Assembly (NCBI GenBank): GCA_905221125.1
Contig: CAJNBY010000004.1
Location: 62,001-126,000, forward strand
Length of the DNA: 64,000 bases
Direction: 5' to 3'
From: a bacterium
Lineage (GTDB): Bacteria > Bacillota > Bacilli > Lactobacillales > Streptococcaceae
The notes beneath the pieces were generated by a model, which worked only from the letters and a program-made list of their open reading frames with translations, was not told where the DNA came from and searched no databases. Positions 1 through 8,489 of the stretch are shown one piece after another (position 1 is the first letter of the stretch; every line of letters begins with the position of its first letter). Both the position numbers and the translations under genes were made by a program.

Positions 1-1
1 G

Positions 2-226
2 TACGGGGCTGAAAAAGGTAGGCTGATCATGGTTATAACATACTTTACAGTATTTGCTCTATCTAGTTTTTTTAAAGCAAAATCAGATTTACTGACTAAT
101 GTTGTGGAGTTTTTCTTAAAGAATTCGAGTTTAATGATTTTTATTGGAATGGTTTTTGTCAGTATTGTTATCATAGGAATTGCTATAAAAATATCTATTT
201 TAATTATGGAGAAAAAAGAATACTAG
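2..226 (+). CDS. Small membrane protein or C-terminal end of a membrane protein (cut by window edge)
   Basis: The reading frame is open to the left edge, so this may be the end of a longer gene. Alternatively translation starts at the ATG at 29, which has an AGGTAGG sequence about 6 bases upstream and would give 65 residues. Counted from that ATG, there are two hydrophobic segments (about residues 1-16 and 35-60), a charged loop with Lys and Asp between them, and a short Lys/Glu-rich tail. This topology is seen in the ends of ABC-2 type permeases and in many small streptococcal membrane proteins. I do not recognise the family. Confidence 0.5.
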   Translation, partial: YGAEKGRLIMVITYFTVFALSSFFKAKSDLLTNVVEFFLKNSSLMIFIGMVFVSIVIIGIAIKISILIMEKKEY

Positions 227-269
227 AGAAGTTGAGAGTAGATTATAAAAACTTAGAAGGAGGAACACC

Positions 270-1124
270 ATGCTAGGAGCAATTATTGGAGACATTGTTG
301 GTTCTGTTTACGAGTGGAACAATATCAAAACAAAGGACTTTCCTTTATTTCGGAAGGACTGCTTTTTTACAGATGACACGGTTATGACCTGTGCTGTTGC
401 AGAGGCGATTATGAATGAGGGACAAAAAGACGACTTCATTGACGCGATGAAGAAATATGGCAGACTGTATCCGAATGCTGATTACGGTACTCGGTTTAAT
501 GCATGGCTAAACAGCGATAACTGTGAGCCTTATAATAGTTTTGGGAATGGATCAGCTATGCGTGTTTCTCCCTGTGCTTGGGTCATGGACTGTGGTTCTT
601 ATGCAAGAGCTGGTATGTGGCCATCATCTAGAGGACTTGCTAGTCTTTCTGCAGAGGTAACTCATAACCATCCAGAAGGTATCAAAGGTGCCATGGCTAC
701 AGCTGATGCTATCTTTCTATGTCGTTTTTACTTTGGTGGTTATTGTAGTGAATATGAGCAACCAATTAACAACAATCCTACCGAATGTAAAAAAAGGATT
801 AAGGATTATATTGAGAAGGAATACGGCTACAATCTATCTCAAACTTTAGATGAAATTCGCCCTACATACCGTTTCAACGAAACATGTCAGGACACTGTAC
901 CTCAGGCCATTATTGCCTTTCTTGAAAGTACTGATTTCGAAGATGCTATAAGAAACGCCATCTCACTTGGTGGCGACAGTGATACACTTGCTGCAATCAC
1001 TGGCAGCATAGCAGAGGCAGCTTATGGTATTCCTGATTGGATAAAGGAAAAAGCTTACTCTTACTTGGATAAACCCTTAAAGGATGTACTCAGGCGATGG
1101 GATAATAAGGTTGATATAAAATAA
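270..1124 (+). CDS. ADP-ribosylglycohydrolase family protein
   Basis: This 284-residue protein is likely a dinuclear-magnesium hydrolase that removes ADP-ribose from proteins or small molecules in the cytoplasm. The family signatures are present: an N-terminal GAIIGDIVGS stretch, the metal-binding FTDDTVMT motif (Asp35-Asp36), and the second metal site GGDSDT near residue 235. The length fits the ARH family. The ATG at 270 is preceded by a strong AGGAGG and is well supported. It follows the small membrane ORF by 43 bases and is separated from the next gene by a promoter-like TATAAT at 1176, so it is probably the last gene of its unit. The substrate cannot be told from sequence. Confidence 0.85.
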   Translation: MLGAIIGDIVGSVYEWNNIKTKDFPLFRKDCFFTDDTVMTCAVAEAIMNEGQKDDFIDAMKKYGRLYPNADYGTRFNAWLNSDNCEPYNSFGNGSAMRVSPCAWVMDCGSYARAGMWPSSRGLASLSAEVTHNHPEGIKGAMATADAIFLCRFYFGGYCSEYEQPINNNPTECKKRIKDYIEKEYGYNLSQTLDEIRPTYRFNETCQDTVPQAIIAFLESTDFEDAIRNAISLGGDSDTLAAITGSIAEAAYGIPDWIKEKAYSYLDKPLKDVLRRWDNKVDIK

Positions 1125-1246
1125 AAGAGTTTCAATCTCCAGTACGTCATATTTCTCTTTTCCGTATTTTCATTGTATAATGATAGTACATTTACATGCA
1201 TACGATGAAATATAAACATTTCTAATGAATATTAAGGAGAATATTA

Positions 1247-2128
1247 ATGAAAAAAGCAATGTTAATTATCAACCCTACCTCTGGTGGGGAGAAGGCTTTG
1301 GATTACAAAGAAAAGCTGGAGAATAAAGCAAAAGAATACTTTGAGCACGTGGAAACCAAAATTACCGAAAAAGCGCTGGATGCAACCAATTTTGCTGAAG
1401 AGGCTTCTCGTGAGCAGTACGATGCAGTGGTGTGTTTTGGTGGAGATGGGACTGTCAACGAAGTCATTTCGGGTATTGCTGAGAGAGACTACATTCCTAA
1501 GTTAGGGATTATCCCAGGCGGTACGGGTAACCTCATTACAAAACTTTTGGAAATCAACCAAGATATCGATGGCGCTATTGATGAACTCGATTTTGATTTA
1601 ACCAATAAGATTGATATCGGTAAAGCGAATGACAATTATTTTGGTTACATCTTTAGTATCGGTTCTCTTCCTGAGGCGATTCACAACGTTGAAATCGAGG
1701 ACAAGACAAAATTCGGTATTTTAGCCTATGCTGTAAATACCATGAAGTCTGTCATGACGGATCAGGTCTTTAACATTAAGGTTGAAACAGAAAATGGAAA
1801 TTATATTGGTGAAGCTAGCCATGTTTTGGTTCTCTTGACAAATTACTTTGCTGACAAAAAAATCTTTGAAGAAAATAAAGATGGCTATGCCAACATTTTG
1901 ATTTTAAAAGATGCTTCTATATTCTCTAAATTATCCGTTATTCCTGATTTACTAAAAGGAGATGTTGTCGGCAATGATAATATTGAGTATATAAGAGCGC
2001 GTAATATTAAGATTTCTTCAGATAGTGAATTGGAGTCAGATGTTGACGGCGATAAATCGGATAACCTACCTGTTGAAATAAAAGTCCTAGCTCAGCGAGT
2101 AGAAGTATTTTCAAAACCGAAAGAGTAG
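1247..2128 (+). CDS. Diacylglycerol/lipid kinase family protein (YegS/BmrU type)
   Basis: The product is 293 residues and belongs to the lipid kinase family that phosphorylates diacylglycerol or related lipids at the membrane face using ATP. The nucleotide-binding signature GGDGT is at residues 65-69, followed by the IIPGGTGN motif at 88-95. The N-terminal INPTSGG is the usual first strand-loop. The C-terminal half carries the beta-sandwich typical of the family. The start has an AAGGAG upstream, and a TATAAT at 1176-1181 is a likely promoter. The length is normal. It may act in recycling diacylglycerol released by lipoteichoic acid synthesis, which is inference from the family. Confidence 0.85.
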   Translation: MKKAMLIINPTSGGEKALDYKEKLENKAKEYFEHVETKITEKALDATNFAEEASREQYDAVVCFGGDGTVNEVISGIAERDYIPKLGIIPGGTGNLITKLLEINQDIDGAIDELDFDLTNKIDIGKANDNYFGYIFSIGSLPEAIHNVEIEDKTKFGILAYAVNTMKSVMTDQVFNIKVETENGNYIGEASHVLVLLTNYFADKKIFEENKDGYANILILKDASIFSKLSVIPDLLKGDVVGNDNIEYIRARNIKISSDSELESDVDGDKSDNLPVEIKVLAQRVEVFSKPKE

Positions 2129-2191
2129 AAGGTAAAAATTAGTTTATCTTTCACAACGAAATCGAGTTTTATATCAATGATTGGAGGAGGA

Positions 2192-2683
2192 ATGAATTCT
2201 CTATTTGATGAATTTCGAACAATCTGTTCTCATTTAAACAAAGTCGGAATCACACCGACGCTCATGGGGTCTTTGGGTTTTGAATACCGTTCAAATGAAG
2301 AATGGGGGCCGTCTGACATTGACATTCATGTGCCTGGTGACTCTAGAGGTTGGGAAGCTCCTGACCATCTCAGAATCTATGACTGGGACAAGATAATGAA
2401 AGTGATGAATCACTTAGGTTACGCCTTAATAGATATTCATGAGCATGAATTCCAAAAGGATGGTCTGAGTGTTGAATTCGGAAGTATTGATTCTTTACCT
2501 GATTTTGCAGGAGTTTCGGAATCGGATATAGAGCTGATTCATCTCGATGACATCACGTTTCGTGTTCCAAACCTAGAACAGTATTTAAGTATTTACAAGG
2601 CTTCTTCCCAAGATTCTTATCGAAATGAGCACAATAACAATAAGGATTTTAAAAAAATTGAGTGGCTGGAAAGACATTTGTAA
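2192..2683 (+). CDS. Nucleotidyltransferase-like hypothetical protein
   Basis: The gene encodes 163 residues from the ATG at 2192, which follows GGAGGAGG. An upstream in-frame ATG at 2177 would place the ribosome-binding site inside the gene, so I prefer 2192. A GSLGFE stretch followed about 15 residues later by DIDIHV resembles the GS...DxD pattern of minimal nucleotidyltransferases or aminoglycoside-modifying folds. Many Trp and His residues follow. I recall similar streptococcal proteins carrying the label phosphoribosylanthranilate isomerase, but nothing in the sequence supports that activity. It is separated from both neighbours by about 60 and 180 bases. Function unknown. Confidence 0.7.
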   Translation: MNSLFDEFRTICSHLNKVGITPTLMGSLGFEYRSNEEWGPSDIDIHVPGDSRGWEAPDHLRIYDWDKIMKVMNHLGYALIDIHEHEFQKDGLSVEFGSIDSLPDFAGVSESDIELIHLDDITFRVPNLEQYLSIYKASSQDSYRNEHNNNKDFKKIEWLERHL

Positions 2684-2766
2684 ATCATCATTTGAAAAGT
2701 AGCAAGTTGTAAGACTGGTTGCTTTTTTATTTATAGAACCAAACCACTAGAATCTACGGACGAGCC

Positions 2767-2795
2767 TTGAAAATAAAATACGAAAGTAGTATACT
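2767..2795 (+). promoter_or_regulatory. Sigma-A promoter of the GH13 gene
   Basis: A TTGAAA -35 (2767-2772) and a TATACT -10 (2790-2795) are separated by exactly 17 bases. Transcription should start near 2802, leaving a leader of about 58 bases before the GTG start. Confidence 0.75.
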
Positions 2796-2808
2796 AGAAT
2801 TACAATTA

Positions 2809-2822
2809 TGAAAACGTTTGCG
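2809..2822 (+). promoter_or_regulatory. Candidate cre (CcpA operator) just downstream of the transcription start
   Basis: TGAAAACGTTTGCG matches the catabolite-responsive element consensus TGWAANCGNTNWCA at all but two positions and keeps the central CG. It lies at about +8 to +21 relative to the predicted start, a position where CcpA blocks transcription. This fits a gene for alpha-glucan use that is repressed by preferred sugars. Confidence 0.55.
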
Positions 2823-2859
2823 TTGCAAATGCAACCAAGTAAATCAGGAGACAAATACA

Positions 2860-4602
2860 GTGGAATTAACAGCCATTTACCACAGACCAGAGTCGGAGTT
2901 TGCCTATCTTTACAAGAATAAGAAACTTCATATTCGGATTCGAACTAAGAAAGGGGATATTGAAAGCATCAACTTGCATTATGGCGACCCTTTTATCTTT
3001 ATGGAGGAGTTTTATCAAGATACAAAGAAAATGGCCAGGATAACTTCTGATGCCATCTTTGATTATTGGCAGGTTGAAGTGTCCGTTGACTTTGCACGTA
3101 TCCAGTATCTTTTTGAAGTCACGGATACAGAAGACAAGAGCATTTTGTACGGCGATAAAGGGTGCGTGGAAAGTTCTCTAGAAAATCTTCATGCTATTGG
3201 AAATGGATTTAAGTTGCCCTATCTTCATGAGATTGATGCATGCCAAGTTCCTGATTGGGTTTCAAATACGGTATGGTATCAGATATTCCCTGAAAGATTT
3301 GCTAATGGAAATGCTCTATTAAACCCAGAAGGAACTTTAGCCTGGGATTCATCAATCACACCTAAAAGTGATGATTTCTTTGGTGGTGATTTACAAGGCA
3401 TTATTGATCATCTGGATTACTTGCAAAACTTGGGCATTACTGGTATTTATCTCTGTCCCATTTTTGAATCTACGAGCAATCACAAGTACAATACGACGGA
3501 TTATTTTGAAATTGACCGTCATTTTGGAGATAAGGAAATCTTTCGGAAATTGGTGGATGAGGCCCATCAGCGTGGTATGAAAATCATGCTGGATGCTGTA
3601 TTTAACCATATTGGTTCGCAATCGCCTCAATGGCAAGATGTTGTCCAAAATGGTGAACAATCTGCTTATAAAGATTGGTTCCATATTCAACAATTCCCAG
3701 TGACGACTGATAAGCTTGCTAATAAGAGAGACTTACCCTATCATGCTTTTGGTTTCGAGGACTATATGCCTAAGCTAAATACAGCTAATCAAAAGGTCAA
3801 GGACTATCTTTTAAAGGTTGCGACTTATTGGATTGAAGAGTTTGATATAGATGCTTGGCGTTTGGATGTGGCTAATGAGATTGACCATCAGTTTTGGAGG
3901 GATTTTCGCAAGGCAGTTCTAGCTAAAAGGCCTGATCTTTATATCCTTGGAGAAGTCTGGCATACGTCTCAGCCTTGGCTAAATGGAGATGAGTTCCACG
4001 CGGTCATGAATTATCCTTTATCTGATAGCATCAAGGACTATTTCTTACGAGGTGTTAAGAAGACAGACCAGTTCATCTATGAAATCAATGGTCAGTCTAT
4101 GTATTACAAGCAGCAGATTTCAGAAGTTATGTTTAATCTCCTAGATTCGCATGATACAGAACGTATTTTGTGGACGGCCAATGAAGACGCTCAACTGGTC
4201 AAATCAGCCATAGCCTTTCTCTTTTTACAAAAGGGAACACCGTGCATTTATTACGGAACCGAGCTAGCCTTGACAGGAGGACCAGACCCAGATTGTCGTC
4301 GTTGTATGCCTTGGGAACGTGTATCAAGTGACAATGATATGCTGAACTTTATGAAGAAGCTGATTAAGATTCGCAAACACGCGTCAACAACCATTCAGCA
4401 TGGCAAGTATAGACTTCAAGACATCAAACCTGATCTAGTAGCTTTGGAGTGGAAATACGATGGCCAAACCCTTAAAGCAATATTCAACCAATCAAGTGAA
4501 GATTATATTCTAGATAGAAAAGCAGTAGCACTAGCAAGCAATTGCCAAGAATTAGTGAATCAGCTTGTCATCTCTCCAAAAGGATTTGTGATTTTTCATT
4601 AA
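2860..4602 (+). CDS. nplT: Neopullulanase/cyclomaltodextrinase-type GH13 enzyme
   Basis: The product is 580 residues and is an alpha-glucan hydrolase of family GH13, probably acting on maltodextrins, cyclodextrins or pullulan in the cytoplasm because no signal peptide is present. Residues 1-110 look like the N-terminal beta domain (CBM34-like) of neopullulanases. The four catalytic-barrel regions are visible: DAVFNH (Asp245), WRLDVANE (nucleophile Asp336), GEVW (acid/base Glu365) and SHDTER (Asp432). I chose the GTG at 2860 because AGGAG sits 9 bases upstream and the domain begins there; the ATG-like upstream extension has no ribosome site. It stands alone under a sigma-A promoter with a cre-like site. 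The gene symbol is by family analogy. Confidence 0.85.
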   Translation: MELTAIYHRPESEFAYLYKNKKLHIRIRTKKGDIESINLHYGDPFIFMEEFYQDTKKMARITSDAIFDYWQVEVSVDFARIQYLFEVTDTEDKSILYGDKGCVESSLENLHAIGNGFKLPYLHEIDACQVPDWVSNTVWYQIFPERFANGNALLNPEGTLAWDSSITPKSDDFFGGDLQGIIDHLDYLQNLGITGIYLCPIFESTSNHKYNTTDYFEIDRHFGDKEIFRKLVDEAHQRGMKIMLDAVFNHIGSQSPQWQDVVQNGEQSAYKDWFHIQQFPVTTDKLANKRDLPYHAFGFEDYMPKLNTANQKVKDYLLKVATYWIEEFDIDAWRLDVANEIDHQFWRDFRKAVLAKRPDLYILGEVWHTSQPWLNGDEFHAVMNYPLSDSIKDYFLRGVKKTDQFIYEINGQSMYYKQQISEVMFNLLDSHDTERILWTANEDAQLVKSAIAFLFLQKGTPCIYYGTELALTGGPDPDCRRCMPWERVSSDNDMLNFMKKLIKIRKHASTTIQHGKYRLQDIKPDLVALEWKYDGQTLKAIFNQSSEDYILDRKAVALASNCQELVNQLVISPKGFVIFH

Positions 4603-4661
4603 AGAGCAATTATAAGCGACAACAAAATTGTAGTATCGAGAGCATTTTACAAACAGACTAT

Positions 4662-4690
4662 TTGTCGTCTTGCCACGATTGGTATATAAT
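4662..4690 (+). promoter_or_regulatory. Sigma-A promoter for the 4722 gene pair
   Basis: A TTGTCG -35 (4662-4667) and a perfect TATAAT -10 (4685-4690) have a 17-base spacer. The first start codon follows 32 bases after the -10. Confidence 0.7.
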
Positions 4691-4721
4691 TTAACTTAGA
4701 GAAAATAGGAGGATTAATCAG

Positions 4722-5033
4722 ATGGAATTAAAAGATTTTACAGAAAAAGAACAGGAAATGATTAAGAAGGGGCTAACTACGTCTAAGATTAGTGACAAGG
4801 AAACTGCTGAGAAAATTCTTGCACTCGTACCACAAGACTTGATTAAGCGCATCCCATTTTTCGTCAGAAAACATGCTACGACACGTACGATTAAACGCAT
4901 TTCAATTGAACACCCTGAACTCTACGCTGCAGCTCAAACAAGTGGTGATATACCAGAAAAAGAACGCGAAGAATTGCGTCAGATTATCACGACTATCTTT
5001 GAACAAAAGATGAATAAGCATAGTATTAAATAG
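4722..5033 (+). CDS. Conserved hypothetical protein, 103 aa
   Basis: This is a short, charged, mostly helical protein with no membrane segment and no motif that I recognise. It has an AGGAGG ribosome site and its own promoter. The stop codon lies three bases before the start of the hydrolase gene, so the two are almost certainly co-transcribed and translationally coupled. A compact basic patch (RKHATTRTIKRIS, about residues 48-60) could bind nucleic acid, but that is a guess. Confidence 0.65.
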   Translation: MELKDFTEKEQEMIKKGLTTSKISDKETAEKILALVPQDLIKRIPFFVRKHATTRTIKRISIEHPELYAAAQTSGDIPEKEREELRQIITTIFEQKMNKHSIK

Positions 5034-5036
5034 AGA

Positions 5037-5753
5037 ATGAAGATATTTTTTATTGGCGGTCTAGGAAGCAATGTCTATCATAGCAAGGATTTTCTTCAAG
5101 AACTAGATTCGCAGGTCTATTTTCTAAATCCGTATGAAAAGCATCTTCGAGATGAAACAGAATTGAAAGCATGGTTTAAAAATACGATTGTTGAGAAAGA
5201 ATCTATCTGTCTGATAGGCCATTCTCTTGGAGGGGACTTGGCTCGTTATCTCGCATCAGAATTTCATGAAGTGAAAAAACTGATTCTTTTGGATGGTGGC
5301 TATCTAGATTTAGATAAGATTTTACCTTTAGATGCAGAGTTAGAGGAAGCTAAAAACTACATCGAATCTCAAGTCGTTTCGGACTTAGATTTTCTTATTC
5401 CTAAAGAGAAATCTGAAGCAAAGCATTGGTCAGAAAATATGGAGGAAGCTGTAAGACAGTCCTATCACTGGAATGCGGAGTATAATAGATATGAGTTAGC
5501 TATAAATTATGAAAATATAGAAGCGATTCTCCGACTACGGCGGAAAATACAAGCTTTCAAGAGAGAAGTGGGGGATGCCTTATTTATTAGTCCTCACTAT
5601 CCTAATGAAGCTACATGGAGAGAGGAAGCCTTAAAAGAATTACCAAATTATTTTGATACTATTTTTCTAGAAAATGTTAGCCATGAAGTTTATACTGAAG
5701 CCCCCAAAGAAATCGCTAGTATGATTAATGAGTGGCTCGCTTATTCTCACTGA
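5037..5753 (+). CDS. Alpha/beta-hydrolase family protein
   Basis: The 238-residue product has the nucleophile elbow GHSLGG with Ser63 after a hydrophobic strand, an N-terminal FFIGGLG strand-loop that would form the oxyanion side, and a C-terminal VSHE (near residue 217) that fits the catalytic His. It lacks a signal peptide and is therefore cytoplasmic. The length is typical of small esterase or lipase-like hydrolases. It begins three bases after the preceding stop and has only a weak ribosome site of its own (AGAGA), which argues for coupling. The substrate is unknown. Confidence 0.75.
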   Translation: MKIFFIGGLGSNVYHSKDFLQELDSQVYFLNPYEKHLRDETELKAWFKNTIVEKESICLIGHSLGGDLARYLASEFHEVKKLILLDGGYLDLDKILPLDAELEEAKNYIESQVVSDLDFLIPKEKSEAKHWSENMEEAVRQSYHWNAEYNRYELAINYENIEAILRLRRKIQAFKREVGDALFISPHYPNEATWREEALKELPNYFDTIFLENVSHEVYTEAPKEIASMINEWLAYSH

Positions 5754-5870
5754 GCTACTTGCATAGCTTGAAATGGTATAAGATTTAAAATAGCGGCATT
5801 AATAACTTTTCAAAACCATAATAGTTATTTGCTCTGATAGAGATTGTTACGGAAGCGAATTATCCTGCCA

Positions 5871-5899
5871 TTGTAATTACCGTAATTATTTGTTATAAT
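5871..5899 (+). promoter_or_regulatory. Promoter with internal operator for the toxin-antitoxin pair
   Basis: TTGTAA (5871-5876) and TATAAT (5894-5899) are 17 bases apart. The dyad TAATTAC-C-GTAATTA (5874-5888) is perfect and occupies the spacer. That is the expected place for an AbrB-type antitoxin to bind and repress its own operon. Confidence 0.65.
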
Positions 5900-5919
5900 A
5901 TGACAAAGGAGGAAATCAG

Positions 5920-6156
5920 ATGGTAGTAAAAACAAGAAAACAAGGAAATTCAATCACCATTACGATTCCAAGTGAATTTAATATTCCAAGTGGTGTTAAA
6001 TACGAAGCGAAATTGTTACCAAGTGGTGAAATTATCTTTACTCCTGAAGAATTGGATCAGCAGGTTTCTTATATATCTGATGATGCCTTTGACTTAAATT
6101 TAGATAAAATATTTGATGAATACGACGATGTTTTCAAAGCTTTGGTGGAAAAATGA
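5920..6156 (+). CDS. AbrB/MazE-type antitoxin
   Basis: The product is 78 residues. The N-terminal half (TRKQGNSITITIPSEF) is a swapped-hairpin AbrB/SpoVT DNA-binding fold like that of MazE. The C-terminal half is acidic and rich in Asp and Glu, as expected for the part that wraps around a toxin. The ribosome site AAAGGAGG is strong. The stop overlaps the start of the Doc-type toxin by four bases (ATGA). It should neutralise the toxin and, with it, repress the promoter just upstream. Confidence 0.8.
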   Translation: MVVKTRKQGNSITITIPSEFNIPSGVKYEAKLLPSGEIIFTPEELDQQVSYISDDAFDLNLDKIFDEYDDVFKALVEK

Positions 6157-6566
6157 CAATCTATCTAACAGAAAAGCAAATTGAAAAAATAAATGCTTTA
6201 GCAATTCAACGGTATTCTCCAAATGAGAAAATTCAAACGGTTAGTCCTTCGGCTTTAAATATGATTGTTAATTTACCAGAACAATTTGTCTTTGGGAAGC
6301 CTCTTTATCCAACAATTTTTGACAAAGCATCGATACTATTTGTCCAATTGATAAAGAAGCATGTTTTTGCCAATGCTAATAAACGAACTGCTTTCTTCGT
6401 TTTGGTGAAATTTCTACAGTTAAATGGCTATCGTTTTACTGTTTCGGTTGAAGAAGCGGTAAATATGTGTGTAACTATCGCAGTAGAATCCTTAACAGAT
6501 GAAAGCTTAACCACCTACGCCAAATGGGTCTCTGAACATTCGTTTAGAATTAATGGAAAAAATTAA
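6153..6566 (+). CDS. doc: Doc-type Fic-fold toxin
   Basis: This 137-residue protein is of the size and layout of Doc, a compact Fic-fold kinase that phosphorylates elongation factor Tu and stops translation. The signature HVFANANKRT begins at His70. In canonical Doc the residue four before NKR... is Asp, whereas here the motif reads N-A-NKR, so the Asp is replaced by Asn. His, Phe, Lys and Arg of the motif are all kept. The partner is an AbrB/MazE-like antitoxin and not the usual Phd. The gene overlaps it by four bases. It is probably functional, but the Asn substitution leaves catalytic activity uncertain. Confidence 0.8.
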   Translation: MTIYLTEKQIEKINALAIQRYSPNEKIQTVSPSALNMIVNLPEQFVFGKPLYPTIFDKASILFVQLIKKHVFANANKRTAFFVLVKFLQLNGYRFTVSVEEAVNMCVTIAVESLTDESLTTYAKWVSEHSFRINGKN

Positions 6567-6603
6567 GCTCAAATATTTAATTCTTGTAAGTATAAAAATA
6601 GAT

Positions 6604-6656
6604 AAAGAGACTATATTAGAAATCTGTCATGCAGAAACGGATATTGTCTCTTTTTA
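6604..6656 (+). terminator. Terminator after the toxin gene
   Basis: AAAGAGACTATAT pairs with an ATA..GTCTCTTT arm across a loop of about 27 bases and is followed by a T-run. It lies 38 bases after the doc stop codon. Confidence 0.6.
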
Positions 6657-6700
6657 TTGATGAGTGAGAATTTTCGGTATCTTCCTACATCTCATATAAC

Positions 6701-6753
6701 AAAAACGAACAGGCTCTTTTTCTGTCATTCAGAAGAGAACTTGTTCGTTTTTT
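6701..6753 (-). terminator. Terminator of the minus-strand three-gene operon
   Basis: AAAAACGAACA and TTGTTCGTTTTTT form the outer stem, with an inner CTCTTTTTCTG/CAGAAGAGA pairing. It lies just past the stop of the YcgQ-like gene. The A- and T-rich flanks would let it work in both directions. Confidence 0.7.
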
Positions 6754-6771
6754 ATGAACTTGGGTTGCTTT

Positions 6772-7587
6772 TTAAAACACGCGATACACATAGGGATTTT
6801 CTGGTTTATCGACTTTGGTAAAGCTTTCGATTTCCAAGGTTGGGAGATTTTGTTTGAGTTCTTTATGATAGTGATTGACCAGTTTTCCTTTGGCTGTTAT
6901 CCAGGTGTTATTCTCATACTGACGGGTATTTCCCTTTGTCAGCAATCCATAAACACCTGAATCAGCGATACAGTGAATAATGCCGAAGCGGAACAGAAAT
7001 TGGCTATTGGCATGACTGGGGTCGTTATAGACAAAGCCTGTGAACTGGACTGTCTTACCCTCAAACTCATCTGGATAGTCGTAGATAGCCTCCATGACTT
7101 CCATATAGTTTTCATTCGTGATCTGAATGCTATCTTGGGATAAGTATTTATCCGCCGCTGTTCGCATTTCCTTTTCATAGGCTGTTTTTGAGAAATAAGA
7201 ACTGGTATCTGGTTTCAAATATTGGCTTGTCGTCCCTTCGCTGGTCTGAATGGCTTGATCCGTTCCTTCTGATAAGGGGAAATGATAACCTTTAGCAGAA
7301 ACGGTCTGAGAATCCAAGCTAACAGTTGGAAAAGTTAAACCGACGACAATTGGAATGGCAAGAAGAGCAATACTAGTTCCTTTAGCTAATCGGCTATTCA
7401 GATGACTATGGGTTTTGACTTGCTTCATCCAGATATACAATTGAACAATAGCCAAGATAAAGGAAAGCACCATGGAAATATAGGCCAGATAGGAATAATG
7501 CATGTTGATGTACTGGTTTAATTTGCCCGACAGATGGAGATAAATGGTCAGTTCAAAATAGCCAGCTAAAACTAAAAATCGAATCAT
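6772..7587 (-). CDS. YcgQ-like membrane protein (TIGR03943 / DUF1980 type)
   Basis: The 271-residue product has an N-terminal pair of membrane helices, a third hydrophobic helix near residue 75, and a long extracytoplasmic C-terminal domain rich in Asp, Tyr and Trp. This matches the partner protein that is normally encoded beside YcgR/YraQ-type permeases. Its start overlaps the permease stop by four bases (7584-7587), so the two are translationally coupled. The biochemical role of this pair is not established; transport of a metal or another small solute is a common guess and nothing in the sequence decides it. Confidence 0.75.
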   Translation of the reverse strand: MIRFLVLAGYFELTIYLHLSGKLNQYINMHYSYLAYISMVLSFILAIVQLYIWMKQVKTHSHLNSRLAKGTSIALLAIPIVVGLTFPTVSLDSQTVSAKGYHFPLSEGTDQAIQTSEGTTSQYLKPDTSSYFSKTAYEKEMRTAADKYLSQDSIQITNENYMEVMEAIYDYPDEFEGKTVQFTGFVYNDPSHANSQFLFRFGIIHCIADSGVYGLLTKGNTRQYENNTWITAKGKLVNHYHKELKQNLPTLEIESFTKVDKPENPYVYRVF

Positions 7588-8489
7588 AGGATGACTCCAA
7601 TCAAGAGAGAATAGACTAAAACGACCAGAGTTACAATCGTTATGAAGTGACTGATGAATCGTGCTTTCAAGTAATTTTTCATCATGAGAATATTTTTGAT
7701 ATCCAGCATTGGGCCAATCACAAGAAAGGCCAGAACTGGTGCCAAGCCGAAACTCGAGAGAAGAGAAGCGCCGATAAAGGCATCCGCCTCACTACAAAGT
7801 GAAAGAAGAAAGGCCAAAAGCATCAAGAGCAGGATGGCAAAAAGAGGGTTCGCACTGATAGAGGTCAGAATGCGTGTCGGAACATAGACCTGTATTATAG
7901 AGGCAAAGAGACATCCGAACACCAAATAACGCCCTGTATCAAAAAACTCATCTATGGCCTGTACAAAGACCTGAAAAACTTTTTTTGCAGGAGTCAAATG
8001 AGAAAAATCATGCTCATGACAGGCCAAACGATTTTCTTTTTGAATCGGTTCTTGCCAGAAAAATCCCAGAAAAATTCCTAGTATCACAGCCACAACAATG
8101 GAACCCAGAGCTCGTAACAGGGCGATGTGAAAGGAATTGCCAAAGGCAGAATAGGTCGCAAAAAGTACAATGGGATTGATAACTGGTGCAGTCACAAGAA
8201 AAGGAACAGCCGTGTAACTGGGAACTTTCTTTTCCAGAAAACGATTGATAATAGGGACGATTCCACATTCACAAGAGGGGAAAAGAATCCCAACAAAAGT
8301 CCCAAAAAAGATTCTCCCCCAACGATTTCGAGGGAGAAAATGATAAACCTTGTCAGGTGTGATATAAACCTCAATCAGCCCTGATACAATGCTTCCTATC
8401 AGCACGAAGGGGAGAGCTTCAATGATAATGGAGAGAAAAATGGCTCCAGTCTGAAGTACACTAGATGGGAGTTGTTGGAAAGCAGTCAT
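7584..8489 (-). CDS. YcgR/YraQ-type permease (DUF318)
   Basis: The 301-residue protein has about eight hydrophobic membrane segments. It carries the family's conserved cysteine motif FPSCECG followed by VTAPVINP, and a second conserved stretch with SLCSEADAF in the later helices. The duplicated motif pattern fits the DUF318 permease family. It directly follows a 43-aa ORF with no gap and overlaps the YcgQ-like gene, so all three are one operon read from a promoter near 8657. The substrate is unknown; the cysteine pair and acidic residues in the membrane are suggestive of metal or thiol chemistry. Confidence 0.75.
   Translation of the reverse strand: MTAFQQLPSSVLQTGAIFLSIIIEALPFVLIGSIVSGLIEVYITPDKVYHFLPRNRWGRIFFGTFVGILFPSCECGIVPIINRFLEKKVPSYTAVPFLVTAPVINPIVLFATYSAFGNSFHIALLRALGSIVVAVILGIFLGFFWQEPIQKENRLACHEHDFSHLTPAKKVFQVFVQAIDEFFDTGRYLVFGCLFASIIQVYVPTRILTSISANPLFAILLLMLLAFLLSLCSEADAFIGASLLSSFGLAPVLAFLVIGPMLDIKNILMMKNYLKARFISHFITIVTLVVLVYSLLIGVIL

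Noticed and set aside
6754..6960. A 68-codon plus-strand frame over the end of the YcgQ-like gene
   Set aside because: It is antisense to a well-defined gene and overlaps its terminator.
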